From Gemmatimonadota bacterium (lineage in GTDB: Bacteria; Latescibacterota; UBA2968; UBA8231): a stretch of DNA of 64,000 nucleotides. The stretch lies in NCBI GenBank assembly GCA_009840005.1, contig VXOR01000074.1:62001-126000 (forward strand). Direction: 5' to 3'. The translations under genes were made by a program, and so were the position numbers. The notes below the pieces were generated by a model, which saw nothing but the letters and a program-made list of their open reading frames with translations, did no database searches and was not told the DNA's origin. Positions 28,412-37,233 of the stretch are shown piece after piece. Each line of letters begins with the position of its first letter. Position 1 is the stretch's first letter.

Positions 28412-29350
28412 ATGCAGCAGTATATCTCCTTACAACCCGTCTCCAACCCCACACCCGTGCCCGTATCCATCGACCTGACCCGATTGATGCAGGCCAGCAT
28501 CGCGCCTAACACGGCGAAGGCATACGGCACCGCTCTCGGCAAACTGGCCGAACACCTGAACGGGCAGTCGCCCACCGACGCGGTGCTGGCCGACTACCTA
28601 GCTCGTTTACATGCCCGAGGATTGGCCCCAGCCTCTGTCGCCTTAGTGGTGCAAGCCGTCCGCTTTTGGGAAAAGCTAGAAGGCCGCCTGTCGAGTGTCG
28701 GCCCGTTGACGACCCGCACTCTGGCTGGGATCCGCCGCGAAGGTCGAGACCGCGGCCGCGGCCAAGTAACTGGATTAACCCGCGAAACAGTCAAACGCAT
28801 GGCCCATAACGCTGCCAAGACCAACACCTTGGCCGGATTGAGAGACGCCGCCCTGCTGCGTGTAATGAGCGACGCCCTGTTGCGGATCGGCGAAGCCGTA
28901 GCCATCGACTGCGAGCACATCACGACCGAGGACGACGGTACCGGACGACTTGCGATTTACCGAAGTAAGACCGATCAGGAGGGGAAAGGTGTGAGCCTCT
29001 ACTTGACTGTCCACACCGTCGAGGCGATCCGCCAGCTACAGGCCCGTGCCGGCTACACAACAGGCCCCTTGTTTCGCCGGATGTTGAAGGGCGACCACAT
29101 GAGTAACGACCGCTTGACAGTGGACGGCGCTCGGCTAGCCATCAAAGCATCCGCCAAGCAGATCGGTATCGAGGGAGCAAGCGGCCACAGCCTTCGCATT
29201 GGAACCGCCCAAGAGCTTGTCCAACGCGGCGCTAGTTTGGTCGAGTTGCAGAACGCCGGTCGCTGGACCGATAGCCAGATGCCTGCTCACTACACTCGCA
29301 AGCAGGCCGCCGGCAAGGGAGTTGTGGCCCGCTTGCTGGGAGATGACTAA
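28412..29350 (+). CDS. Tyrosine recombinase / phage-type integrase
   Basis: The 312-residue protein has an N-terminal SAM-like DNA-binding domain (about 20-100) and a catalytic domain with the full residue set: Arg158 (LLRIGEA), Lys186 (YRSKTDQEG), His259-x-x-Arg262 (GHSLRIG), Trp285 and Tyr294 (AHYTRK). It should be active in strand exchange. The ATG at 28412 is chosen because GGAGGAG lies 8 bp before it; the open frame extends 54 codons upstream with no such site. It lies on the opposite strand to the cas operon and 60 bp from the right 11-bp repeat, as expected for an island integrase. A XerC-like housekeeping role is less likely because of this setting. Confidence 0.9.
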   Translation: MQQYISLQPVSNPTPVPVSIDLTRLMQASIAPNTAKAYGTALGKLAEHLNGQSPTDAVLADYLARLHARGLAPASVALVVQAVRFWEKLEGRLSSVGPLTTRTLAGIRREGRDRGRGQVTGLTRETVKRMAHNAAKTNTLAGLRDAALLRVMSDALLRIGEAVAIDCEHITTEDDGTGRLAIYRSKTDQEGKGVSLYLTVHTVEAIRQLQARAGYTTGPLFRRMLKGDHMSNDRLTVDGARLAIKASAKQIGIEGASGHSLRIGTAQELVQRGASLVELQNAGRWTDSQMPAHYTRKQAAGKGVVARLLGDD

Positions 29351-29410
29351 GGGATTTTGACCCGTACCGCTTTACCTAGAGCACATCACCAGATCTCAAA
29401 TTGAGTCCCT

Positions 29411-29421
29411 ACCTGCCTAAG
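29411..29421. repeat. Right direct repeat, putative att site
   Basis: The 11 bp ACCTGCCTAAG repeat exactly the sequence at the pcrA stop codon. It lies 61 bp past the integrase stop and 68 bp before mtaB. Confidence 0.5.
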
Positions 29422-29489
29422 CAGCCCATTGCCCCAGAGAGGGTCGATCTTTAAGTTTTATAGTCTATCTCGTTTCTCTTTACGGACTT

Positions 29490-30809
29490 ATGGACACTCC
29501 AACATCCGAAAACGCACGCGTGGCCCTGCAAAACGTGGGTTGCAAGCTCAATGCCTACGAAGTAGAAGCCCTCGCCCACCGTCTGACCGAGCGCGGCTAT
29601 TCAGTCGTGCCCTTCGGCACTGAGGCCGACGTGTACGTGGTCAATACCTGCACGGTCACCGGCGCGGGCGATGCGGACTCGCGCAAGGCCGTGCGCCGCG
29701 CCCGGCGGCGCAATCCAAGCGCAGAGGTCGTTGCCACTGGCTGCTATGCCCAGCGGCGGCCAGCAGACCTCACTGCGGCCGGTGCCGACCTAGTCGTAGG
29801 CAATGGCCAGAAGGCCCAGCTCGTCGAACTGCTCGAAGCGCATCTAGCAGGTGCCGAGATTCCCACGCCCTCAGCAACGAGACCCCGCACCGAACAATTC
29901 CTCACCATAGACGGCGCGGTGCCCCAGGGCCGCACGCGCGGCAGCCTGCAAATCCAAGATGGCTGCGACGAACACTGTACCTATTGCATCATCCCAACCG
30001 TGCGCGGGCACAGCGCGAGCCGCCCAGCCGCCGAAGTCATCGCCCAAGCCCAGCGCATGGTCGCGGCCGGCTACCGCGAGCTCGCCCTGACCGGCGTCCA
30101 CACGGGCCGCTACGGATTCGACCAAGGCCAGTCCGAGGCTCTCGTCGAGCTGCTCGAAGCACTGGGGCAAATCGACGGCTTGGCGCGCATTCGCCTCAAC
30201 TCCATTGAACCGGGTTACGTCACCGACGAGCTGATCGACCAAGCCGCAGCTTCCCCGGCGATCTGCCGCCACTTCCACGTGCCCTTGCAAAGCGGCGACG
30301 ACCACATTCTCAAGCGCATGGGACGGCGCTACACCCGCGCCTATTACGCCGAGCGGATCGAGCGGATCGCCAGCCGTATCCCCGATTGCGCCATTGGCGC
30401 CGACGTCATGGTCGGCTTCCCCGGAGAAACCGACGCGCACTTTGCCCAGACTCGTGCCTTGTTGGCCGACCTGCCGCTGACGTACCTCCACGTCTTTTCG
30501 TACTCCCAGCGCGAAGGCACCCCAGCCGAGCGCCTGCCCGAGCACCAAGAAGCCGCCATCAAAAAGGAGCGTGCCCAAGCGCTCATCGCCCTCGGTGCAG
30601 CCAAGCGACTTGCCTTCCACCAGCGCTTTGTCGGCCGTCCGCTCCAAGTCCTCGCCGAGGGGCGTTCAGACTCAGCCACCGGCTTGCAAGTCGGCTTGAG
30701 CGATAACTACGTCAAGGTCCTCTTCGCCGGCCCGGCCACGTCCAACGAATTCGTGGACGTGCAAATAGAGCAAGCCCGCGAAGACCTAGCTTTTGGAGTG
30801 CGCCAATGA
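29490..30809 (+). CDS. mtaB: tRNA t6A37 methylthiotransferase MtaB
   Basis: MtaB turns t6A37 into ms2t6A37 in tRNAs reading ANN codons. The 439-residue protein has the UPF0004 domain with cysteines in NVGCKLN, VVNTCTVT and ATGCYAQ, the radical SAM motif CDEHCTYC (Cys159, 163, 166), and a C-terminal TRAM-like part. The ALTGVHTGRYG stretch favours MtaB over MiaB. It overlaps miaB by 4 bp. Confidence 0.93.
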   Translation: MDTPTSENARVALQNVGCKLNAYEVEALAHRLTERGYSVVPFGTEADVYVVNTCTVTGAGDADSRKAVRRARRRNPSAEVVATGCYAQRRPADLTAAGADLVVGNGQKAQLVELLEAHLAGAEIPTPSATRPRTEQFLTIDGAVPQGRTRGSLQIQDGCDEHCTYCIIPTVRGHSASRPAAEVIAQAQRMVAAGYRELALTGVHTGRYGFDQGQSEALVELLEALGQIDGLARIRLNSIEPGYVTDELIDQAAASPAICRHFHVPLQSGDDHILKRMGRRYTRAYYAERIERIASRIPDCAIGADVMVGFPGETDAHFAQTRALLADLPLTYLHVFSYSQREGTPAERLPEHQEAAIKKERAQALIALGAAKRLAFHQRFVGRPLQVLAEGRSDSATGLQVGLSDNYVKVLFAGPATSNEFVDVQIEQAREDLAFGVRQ

Positions 30810-32191
30810 ACTTGCCTCTCCTTGAAACGACCCAATACCAGCCCGTGGCAACGCGCCCCGGTCCGGCGGGCCGCCGCGTGTACATCGAGACTTACGGCTG
30901 CCAGATGAACGTGGCCGACAGCGAGTTGGTGGCCAGCATCCTCGCCGACGCCGGGTTTCAGATTACGGAACAAGCCGAACAGGCCGACATCATCCTGCTC
31001 AATACCTGCGCGGTGCGCGAGCACGCCGAGGAGCGGGTCATTGGCCGCGTCAGCCAGCTCAACGGCCTTCGTGCCCACCGCCCCAATCTCACCTTGGGCA
31101 TCCTCGGCTGCATGGCCCAGCACCTGAGCAAGACCCTGCCGGGTCGCGCTCCTTTTGTCGATTTGGTCATGGGACCGGATTCCTACCGCCGCCTGCCCCA
31201 GCTTCTCGCCCAATCCAGCGACGACGCGCTCCTAGACGTGCGGCTCGACCGCTCCGAAAACTACAGCGGCGTCCATCCCCAGCGCACAACCGGCACCAAC
31301 GCTTGGGTGACCATCATCCGTGGCTGCGACAAGTTCTGCACTTTCTGCATTGTGCCCTTTGTGCGCGGCCGAGAGCGCAGCGTGCCCGCCAACGAGATCG
31401 TGCGTCAAGTCCAACGCATCGCCGCCGAGGGGTTCAAGGAAGTTACCTTACTCGGCCAGACCGTTAATTCCTACCGCGCCGACAACGTGGATTTTGCCGA
31501 TCTCTTGCGGCAGGTCAGCCAAGTCGAAGGCATTGAGCGGGTGCGTTTCACCTCGCCCTATCCGGTCGATTTTACCGACCGCGTGATCGAAGCCATGGCC
31601 GAGGTCGGCCCGGTGTGCCCGAGCCTGCACCTTCCGGTCCAGAGTGGCTCGGACGAGCAACTCGCCCGCATGCGTCGCGGGTACACTGTCGATCAATACC
31701 GACAACTCGTGTACAAGCTGCGCGCTGCCCTGCCCGACCTCGCCTTGACGACCGACATCATCACCGGCTTTTGCGGCGAGACCGACGCGGACTTCCGCCA
31801 GACTTGCGGTCTAATGGAAGAGATCCGCTACGATTCGGCTTTCATGTTCAAGTACTCAGAGCGCGAGGGCACGTACGCCCACAAGAAGCTGCCCGACGAT
31901 GTCCCCGAGGCCGTCAAGGGCGAGCGCCTCCAGCACATCATCGCCCTGCAAGAGGGGATCTCGCGCCAAGTCAACCAGCAGCAAGTCGGCCGCACGGTCG
32001 AGGTCCTTGTCGAGGGCCTCTCCAAGCGTCCAGCCGCCGATGGCCAGCCCCGCTACTACGGCCGCACCCCGCAGGGCAAGACGGCGATTTTCCCACAACC
32101 CGCAGCTAGTAACGAACTCGTATCCATCCGCATCACCGGCACCACCTCGCACACCCTCTTCGGAGACCGCCTCGACGACGCTGTGTATTAA
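30806..32191 (+). CDS. miaB: tRNA i6A37 methylthiotransferase MiaB
   Basis: MiaB adds the 2-methylthio group to i6A37. The 461-residue protein has the N-terminal cluster cysteines in ETYGCQMN, LLNTCAVRE and LGCMAQ, the radical SAM motif CDKFCTFC (Cys174, 178, 181), the LPVQSGSDEQLARMRRGYT stretch and a TRAM domain at the end. It is coupled to mtaB by a 4-bp overlap, an uncommon pairing of the two tRNA methylthiotransferases. Confidence 0.95.
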   Translation: MNLPLLETTQYQPVATRPGPAGRRVYIETYGCQMNVADSELVASILADAGFQITEQAEQADIILLNTCAVREHAEERVIGRVSQLNGLRAHRPNLTLGILGCMAQHLSKTLPGRAPFVDLVMGPDSYRRLPQLLAQSSDDALLDVRLDRSENYSGVHPQRTTGTNAWVTIIRGCDKFCTFCIVPFVRGRERSVPANEIVRQVQRIAAEGFKEVTLLGQTVNSYRADNVDFADLLRQVSQVEGIERVRFTSPYPVDFTDRVIEAMAEVGPVCPSLHLPVQSGSDEQLARMRRGYTVDQYRQLVYKLRAALPDLALTTDIITGFCGETDADFRQTCGLMEEIRYDSAFMFKYSEREGTYAHKKLPDDVPEAVKGERLQHIIALQEGISRQVNQQQVGRTVEVLVEGLSKRPAADGQPRYYGRTPQGKTAIFPQPAASNELVSIRITGTTSHTLFGDRLDDAVY

Positions 32192-32233
32192 TTGCGTCGA
32201 TTTCTACCCGATTCCTTCCTGCGAAAGGACCCC

Positions 32234-34219
32234 ATGTTCGCCCGTTGTTTTTCATTCGCCGTCCTCGTAGCCCTTTGCTCCACCGCCTATGCCGATCCGC
32301 AAGCCACCCGCGACGACATCGAAATTAGCCGCATCCTCAACGTCCCCCAAAGCACGCTCCGCATCGCCAAGGATCCGCGTACCAACGCGCTCTACACCTT
32401 GCGGCAAAACGGCGTAATTGATCGCATTGACCTAGCGGCAGCCGCGCACACGCCCGCATATTCCAGAGCCGATCACGGCATCCGCAGCGGCTTCACGGGC
32501 TTTGCCATTGGGCCGGACGGCTCATTTTACTTGGCGTCAAACCGCCGTGGTCCGCGCGACAGCGGCCAATTTGCCCTCGCCCGAGGTGTTTTGCTCAACG
32601 CCGACACCGGAGAGCGGCAATGGGAACAACTCGAATCGGACAACCTGCCCGATGATATTCCCATCGACGACATCCTCGCCGCCACCAGCCTCGGCCGCGA
32701 TCCCACGACCGATATCCGCTACGCACTCAAGACCAATGGCGACATCACCCTCGTGCCGTCGGGCACAGTGTACACAGCCGCCGACCACGGCTTTAGCCGC
32801 CCGAGTGCCCTGTTTATCGACGACGCCGGCACTTTTTACGTCCTCAAGCGCATCGACCTATCCAGCTACAACATCGCCACCATCACCAAGGGCGAAGTCG
32901 ATCCGAGCAGCGGCGAGCGCACCTGGTTCACTCTCGCGGAAACCGCGCCCTACGAGCGGTGCGACTGCATCTTCAACCACGAGGTCAACGGGCTAGTCGT
33001 CAGCCCCGACAATCGCTTGCTCTTTATCAACAGCGGCTCGCGCACCGATCACGGCGAAATACAAGATGGCAACAGGCAGTTCCCCGACCTGCGCGAAACC
33101 GCGCTCACGGCTATCGTCTTGCGCGTCCCGACGGACGCCCGCGACCTCGTGCTGCCCAACGACCGCGACGCGCTCCGCGCTCAAGGCTTGCTCTTTGCCG
33201 AGGGCTTGCGCAATGCCTACGACCTCGCCTTCGCCCCCAACGGCGCTCTATTCGCTACGGAAAACGGACCCGACCGCGACATGGCCGAGGAACTCAATTG
33301 GCTGCGCGAAGGCCACCACTACGGCTTTCCCTGGCGCATGGGTCTTGAAGACACCCCCCAGCAATTTCCCGACTACGACCCGACCAGCGACTTCCTCCTT
33401 CCCGCCCGATTCACGGCTGTGCGCGAAGGCTACTACCACAACGATCCCACGTACCCACCGCCACCGCACGGTTTCACCGACCCGGTGATCAATCTCGGAC
33501 CAGACGCCGACGCCTACCGCGATCCAAGCGACGGCCGCATCAAGGACGCCAGCGAAGAAGGCGTGCGCTTCGGTACTTTCACCGCGCATCGTTCTCCCTT
33601 GGGGCTGGTCTTCGACGCGGATAATGCGCTCGCTGAACCATTCCAAGGAGACGGCTTCGTGCTTAGCTGGACCGAGGGCGACCCCGACGGAGACGACGTC
33701 GCTGGCCCGTTCAACGACCCCAGTGAAGACCTGCTGCATCTCGACTTGGCCAAAGTCGGCGACAACTACGAGGCGTATGTCTCCCGTATCGTCGGCGGGT
33801 TTTCCAACCCCATTGACGCGGAAATTATCGGCAATCGCATTTACGTCATCGAATGGAGCGGCGGGCGCGGGCTGTGGGAAATCGTCCTGCCGCAGGCTTC
33901 AATCGAAACGTCAGTTGCCGAAGCTGAAGGCATTGTACCTGAGGAGTTTGCGCTGGCGCAAAACTTCCCCAATCCCTTTAACGCAAGCACCACCATTGCC
34001 TTCCAACTCGCCCTTCCGTCCCAAGTCGAATTGTCCATTTACAGCAGCAGCGGCCAGCGCGTGAGCACCCTCATCAGCGATTCCCTGCCCGCCGGACATC
34101 ACCGCCTGCAATGGGACGGCCACAACGACCGGGGCGAGCCAGTGGCCAGCGGCGCGTACCTATACCAGCTATTGGCCGGCGACTTTGTCGCCACCCGGCA
34201 ACTCATGCTACTCAAGTGA
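32234..34219 (+). CDS. Secreted glucose/sorbosone-dehydrogenase-like protein with C-terminal sorting tail
   Basis: The 661-residue protein has a signal peptide (MFARCFSFAVLVALCSTAYA), a beta-propeller of the soluble glucose dehydrogenase / HHIP type with FAEGLRNAYDLAFAPNG and GPDRDMAEELNWLREGHHYG, and from about residue 575 a type-A-like sorting domain that begins EFALAQNFPNPFNASTT and ends in a basic lysine. Such domains direct proteins to the type IX secretion system in FCB bacteria. I chose the ATG at 32234 with AAAGGA as ribosome binding site. It would oxidise a sugar outside the cell, perhaps with PQQ; I cannot confirm the cofactor. Confidence 0.82.
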   Translation: MFARCFSFAVLVALCSTAYADPQATRDDIEISRILNVPQSTLRIAKDPRTNALYTLRQNGVIDRIDLAAAAHTPAYSRADHGIRSGFTGFAIGPDGSFYLASNRRGPRDSGQFALARGVLLNADTGERQWEQLESDNLPDDIPIDDILAATSLGRDPTTDIRYALKTNGDITLVPSGTVYTAADHGFSRPSALFIDDAGTFYVLKRIDLSSYNIATITKGEVDPSSGERTWFTLAETAPYERCDCIFNHEVNGLVVSPDNRLLFINSGSRTDHGEIQDGNRQFPDLRETALTAIVLRVPTDARDLVLPNDRDALRAQGLLFAEGLRNAYDLAFAPNGALFATENGPDRDMAEELNWLREGHHYGFPWRMGLEDTPQQFPDYDPTSDFLLPARFTAVREGYYHNDPTYPPPPHGFTDPVINLGPDADAYRDPSDGRIKDASEEGVRFGTFTAHRSPLGLVFDADNALAEPFQGDGFVLSWTEGDPDGDDVAGPFNDPSEDLLHLDLAKVGDNYEAYVSRIVGGFSNPIDAEIIGNRIYVIEWSGGRGLWEIVLPQASIETSVAEAEGIVPEEFALAQNFPNPFNASTTIAFQLALPSQVELSIYSSSGQRVSTLISDSLPAGHHRLQWDGHNDRGEPVASGAYLYQLLAGDFVATRQLMLLK

Positions 34220-34237
34220 GCGGCACTAAGGAACTCC

Positions 34238-37168
34238 ATGCTGGTCCGTTGCCTCTCGCTTGTCGCGCTCGCAGCCCTTTGCTCCACCGCGTACGCCGAT
34301 CCGCAAGCGACCCGCTCCGACATTGAAATCCGCCGCATCCTCAGCGTCTCCCAAGGCACCATCCGCATCGCCAAGGATCCGCGCGACGACGCGCTCTATA
34401 TCTTGCGGCAGGACGGCGCAATCGAACGCATAGACCTAACAGCGGCTAGGCGCGTCCCAACATACTCTCACCGCGACCACGGCATCAGCAGTGGCTTCAC
34501 GGGCTTTGCCATCGGGCCGGACGGCTCGTTCTACTTGGCATCCAATCGCCACGGTCCTCGCAACAGCGGCCAGTTTGCCCTCGCCCGAGGCACTTTGCTC
34601 GACGCCGACACTGGCGAGCGGCAGTGGGAACAGCTCGACCCGAACAACCTACCCCCCGACGTTCCCATCAACGACATCCTCGCCGCCTCCATCTTTGGTC
34701 GCGATCCCACGACCGCCAACCGCTACGTCCTCAAGACCAACGGCGACATCACCCTATTGCCTGAAGGCACGGCGTACACGACTGCTGACCACGGTTTCAT
34801 CCGCCCAAGTGCCCTATTTATCGACGCCGACGGCACCTTTTACGTCCTCAAACGCATCGACCTTTCCATCTACAACATCGCCACCATCACCAAGGGCGAA
34901 GTCGATCCAAGCAGCGGCGAGCGCATCTGGTTTACCCTCGCGGAAACCGAACCCTATGAGCGATGTGACTGCATCTACAATCACGAGGTCAACGCGCTAA
35001 TCGTCAGCCCCGACAATCGCTCGCTCTTTATCAACAGCGGCTCGCGCACTGATCACGGCGAAATACAAGACGGCGATGGGCACTTCCCCGGGCTGCGCGA
35101 AACCGCGCTCACCGCCGTAATTTTGCGCGTCCCGACCGATGCCCGCGACCTCGTGCTACCCAACAGCCGCTATGCCCTACTCGACCAAGGATTCCTCTTT
35201 GCCGAGGGCTTGCGCAATGCCTACGACTTCGCCTTCGCACCCAACGGCGACTTCTTCGCCGCGGAAAACGGGCCGGGCCGCGACATGCCGGAGGAACTCA
35301 ATTGGCTGCGTCAAGGACACCACTACGGCTTTCCTTGGCGCATGGGACTCGACGACACCCCACAGCAATTTCCCGACTACGACCCAGCCACCGACTTCCT
35401 CCTCTCCCCCCACTCCACAGCCGTGCGCGAAGGCTATTACCACAACGATCCCACGTACCCGCCGCCGCCGCGCTCTTTCACCGACCCGGTGATCAATCTT
35501 GGACCAGACGCCGACGCCTACCGCGATCCCGCCGACGGCCGCATCAAGGACGCCAGTGAAGAAGGCGTGCGCTTCGGCACCTTCACCGCGCACCGCTCGC
35601 CCTTGGGATTAGTGTTCGACGCAGATCATGCCCTCGCCGAGCCGTTCCAAGGCGACGGCTTCACGCTCAGTTGGACTCGGGGCGACCCAAACGGCGACAG
35701 CGTCAACGGCCCGTTCAACGATCCCAGCCAAGACCTGCTACATCTCGACTTGGCGAAAGTTGACGACAACTACGAAGCGCGCGTCACCCGCATCGTCGGC
35801 GGGTTTTCCAACCCCATTGACGCGGAAATCATCGGCAATCGCCTCTATGTGATCGAATGGAGTGGCAAGCGCGGGCTGTGGGAAATCGTCCTGCCGCCTG
35901 CTGAGGAGTTCCCGCCTGCGAGCTTGGCCGACGCGCAGATTTTCAGCGACCTAAGCACGCAAACGCCCGCAGTAGGGGTGGTGCCGTACGAAGTCAATGC
36001 GCCGTTTTGGTCGGATGGAGCCACAAAGACGCGGTTCATTCGCCTACCGTCCGGCAAGCGCATTGCCTTTGCCAGCCATGGTTCTTGGGATTTTCCCGAC
36101 GAAACCCTCCTAATCAAGAACTTTTACCTCGACTTGGTGCGTGGCGATCCGGCCAGTCGGCGCATCATTGAAACGCGCTTTCTCATCAAGCGCGTAGGTG
36201 CTCCGGGTTGGGACGGTTATAGCTATTTGTGGAACGAAGCTGGTACCGATGCCGCCTTGCTCGCCGACAGCACGACCGTTACCTACGTGATTGACGACCC
36301 TCAAGATCCGGTGGGCTTTCTCTTGCAGGAGTACTACTTTCCCGCGCGCCAAGACTGCGAGGTCTGCCACACCAAGGGCGCGGGCTATGTCCTCGGAGTA
36401 CACACGGCCCAGCTCCATACAGGCGTGGAGCAAAACCAGTTGCACATCCTCGCCCAACAGGGCCTCTTCGCCGAAGAATTGCCAGCCGACCTGTCTTCCT
36501 TGCCCCACCTACCCAACCCTTTCGACCCCAGCGTCCCGCTCGCCCAGCGCGCCCGCTCGTACCTCGAAGTCAACTGCGCCCCGTGCCACCGGCCCGAGAG
36601 CGTCAGCCGCACCATCATCGACCTGCGCTACGACACGCCTTTGACCCAAACCAATACGGTCGAGGCTTTCCCCACACTCGGCGATATAGGCGAGCCAGAG
36701 GCCCTCATCCTCTCCCCTGGAGCACCACAGCTTTCCACGCTATACCTGCGGATGCTGACGATGGGCACCTTTCGCATGCCGCCGCTGGCTTCCTCAATCA
36801 TCGACGAGCGCGGATCCGACCTCATCGCCGAATGGATCGCCAGCCTAGACGCACCAACAGCACTCACCGCTGCCAAAGAGACCACACCGGCCACCTTTAC
36901 CCTCACCCAGAACTATCCCAACCCATTTAATGCGGCCACGACCATCGAATTCCAACTAGCGGCTTCGTCCGCCGTCAAATTGGATATCTACGACTCGATC
37001 GGCCAAAAGGTCCGCACCTTGGTCGCACGACATCTCGCCGCTGGACACTACCGCACCCAGTGGAACGGACGCGACGACGCCGGGCGCACGGTCGCCAGCG
37101 GGGCCTACTTCTATAGGTTGCGAGCCGGAGCTTTCCTAGACATCAAACAACTAACCCTGATAAAATAG
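34238..37168 (+). CDS. Secreted sugar-dehydrogenase-like protein with dihaem cytochrome c region and sorting tail
   Basis: This is a tandem paralogue of the gene before it: signal peptide ending STAYA, then about 525 residues alike almost line by line. After the propeller (about residue 548) comes an extra region of about 330 residues with two haem-binding sites, CEVCH (707-711) and CAPCH (780-784). The sorting domain resumes at about 886 (FTLTQNYPNPFNAATT) and ends IKQLTLIK. The fusion would let electrons from the dehydrogenase domain pass to haem in the same chain. The extra region resembles surface haem proteins of Planctomycetes and Bacteroidetes. Confidence 0.82.
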   Translation: MLVRCLSLVALAALCSTAYADPQATRSDIEIRRILSVSQGTIRIAKDPRDDALYILRQDGAIERIDLTAARRVPTYSHRDHGISSGFTGFAIGPDGSFYLASNRHGPRNSGQFALARGTLLDADTGERQWEQLDPNNLPPDVPINDILAASIFGRDPTTANRYVLKTNGDITLLPEGTAYTTADHGFIRPSALFIDADGTFYVLKRIDLSIYNIATITKGEVDPSSGERIWFTLAETEPYERCDCIYNHEVNALIVSPDNRSLFINSGSRTDHGEIQDGDGHFPGLRETALTAVILRVPTDARDLVLPNSRYALLDQGFLFAEGLRNAYDFAFAPNGDFFAAENGPGRDMPEELNWLRQGHHYGFPWRMGLDDTPQQFPDYDPATDFLLSPHSTAVREGYYHNDPTYPPPPRSFTDPVINLGPDADAYRDPADGRIKDASEEGVRFGTFTAHRSPLGLVFDADHALAEPFQGDGFTLSWTRGDPNGDSVNGPFNDPSQDLLHLDLAKVDDNYEARVTRIVGGFSNPIDAEIIGNRLYVIEWSGKRGLWEIVLPPAEEFPPASLADAQIFSDLSTQTPAVGVVPYEVNAPFWSDGATKTRFIRLPSGKRIAFASHGSWDFPDETLLIKNFYLDLVRGDPASRRIIETRFLIKRVGAPGWDGYSYLWNEAGTDAALLADSTTVTYVIDDPQDPVGFLLQEYYFPARQDCEVCHTKGAGYVLGVHTAQLHTGVEQNQLHILAQQGLFAEELPADLSSLPHLPNPFDPSVPLAQRARSYLEVNCAPCHRPESVSRTIIDLRYDTPLTQTNTVEAFPTLGDIGEPEALILSPGAPQLSTLYLRMLTMGTFRMPPLASSIIDERGSDLIAEWIASLDAPTALTAAKETTPATFTLTQNYPNPFNAATTIEFQLAASSAVKLDIYDSIGQKVRTLVARHLAAGHYRTQWNGRDDAGRTVASGAYFYRLRAGAFLDIKQLTLIK

Positions 37169-37233
37169 AAGCTAGCGGAGTAATCAATCTCCTGTCTGCT
37201 GACGCGATCAGGCAACGTCCAATTCACCAAGCT

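Larger units (their letters stand above)
22600..29421. mobile_element. Putative integrative island carrying a Cas3-less type I-E CRISPR locus
   Basis: The 6.8-kb block lies between pcrA and mtaB. It has an 11-bp direct repeat at both ends, an intact tyrosine recombinase near the right end, a five-gene Cascade operon, a two-spacer array and non-coding segments with repeat-like structure. If the block is removed at the repeats, pcrA would be followed about 70 bp later by mtaB-miaB on the same strand, a plausible ancestral order. The boundaries rest on the short repeat and are inference. Confidence 0.5.

Noticed and set aside
28095..28454. A 119-residue minus-strand open frame upstream of the integrase
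   Set aside because: It overlaps the integrase start, is rich in Arg, Cys and Gly without any motif, and has no ribosome binding site.
22600..29421. A Tn7-like CRISPR-associated transposon
   Set aside because: No tnsA, tnsB, tnsC or tniQ-like gene is seen in either strand between pcrA and mtaB; the only recombinase is a tyrosine type.
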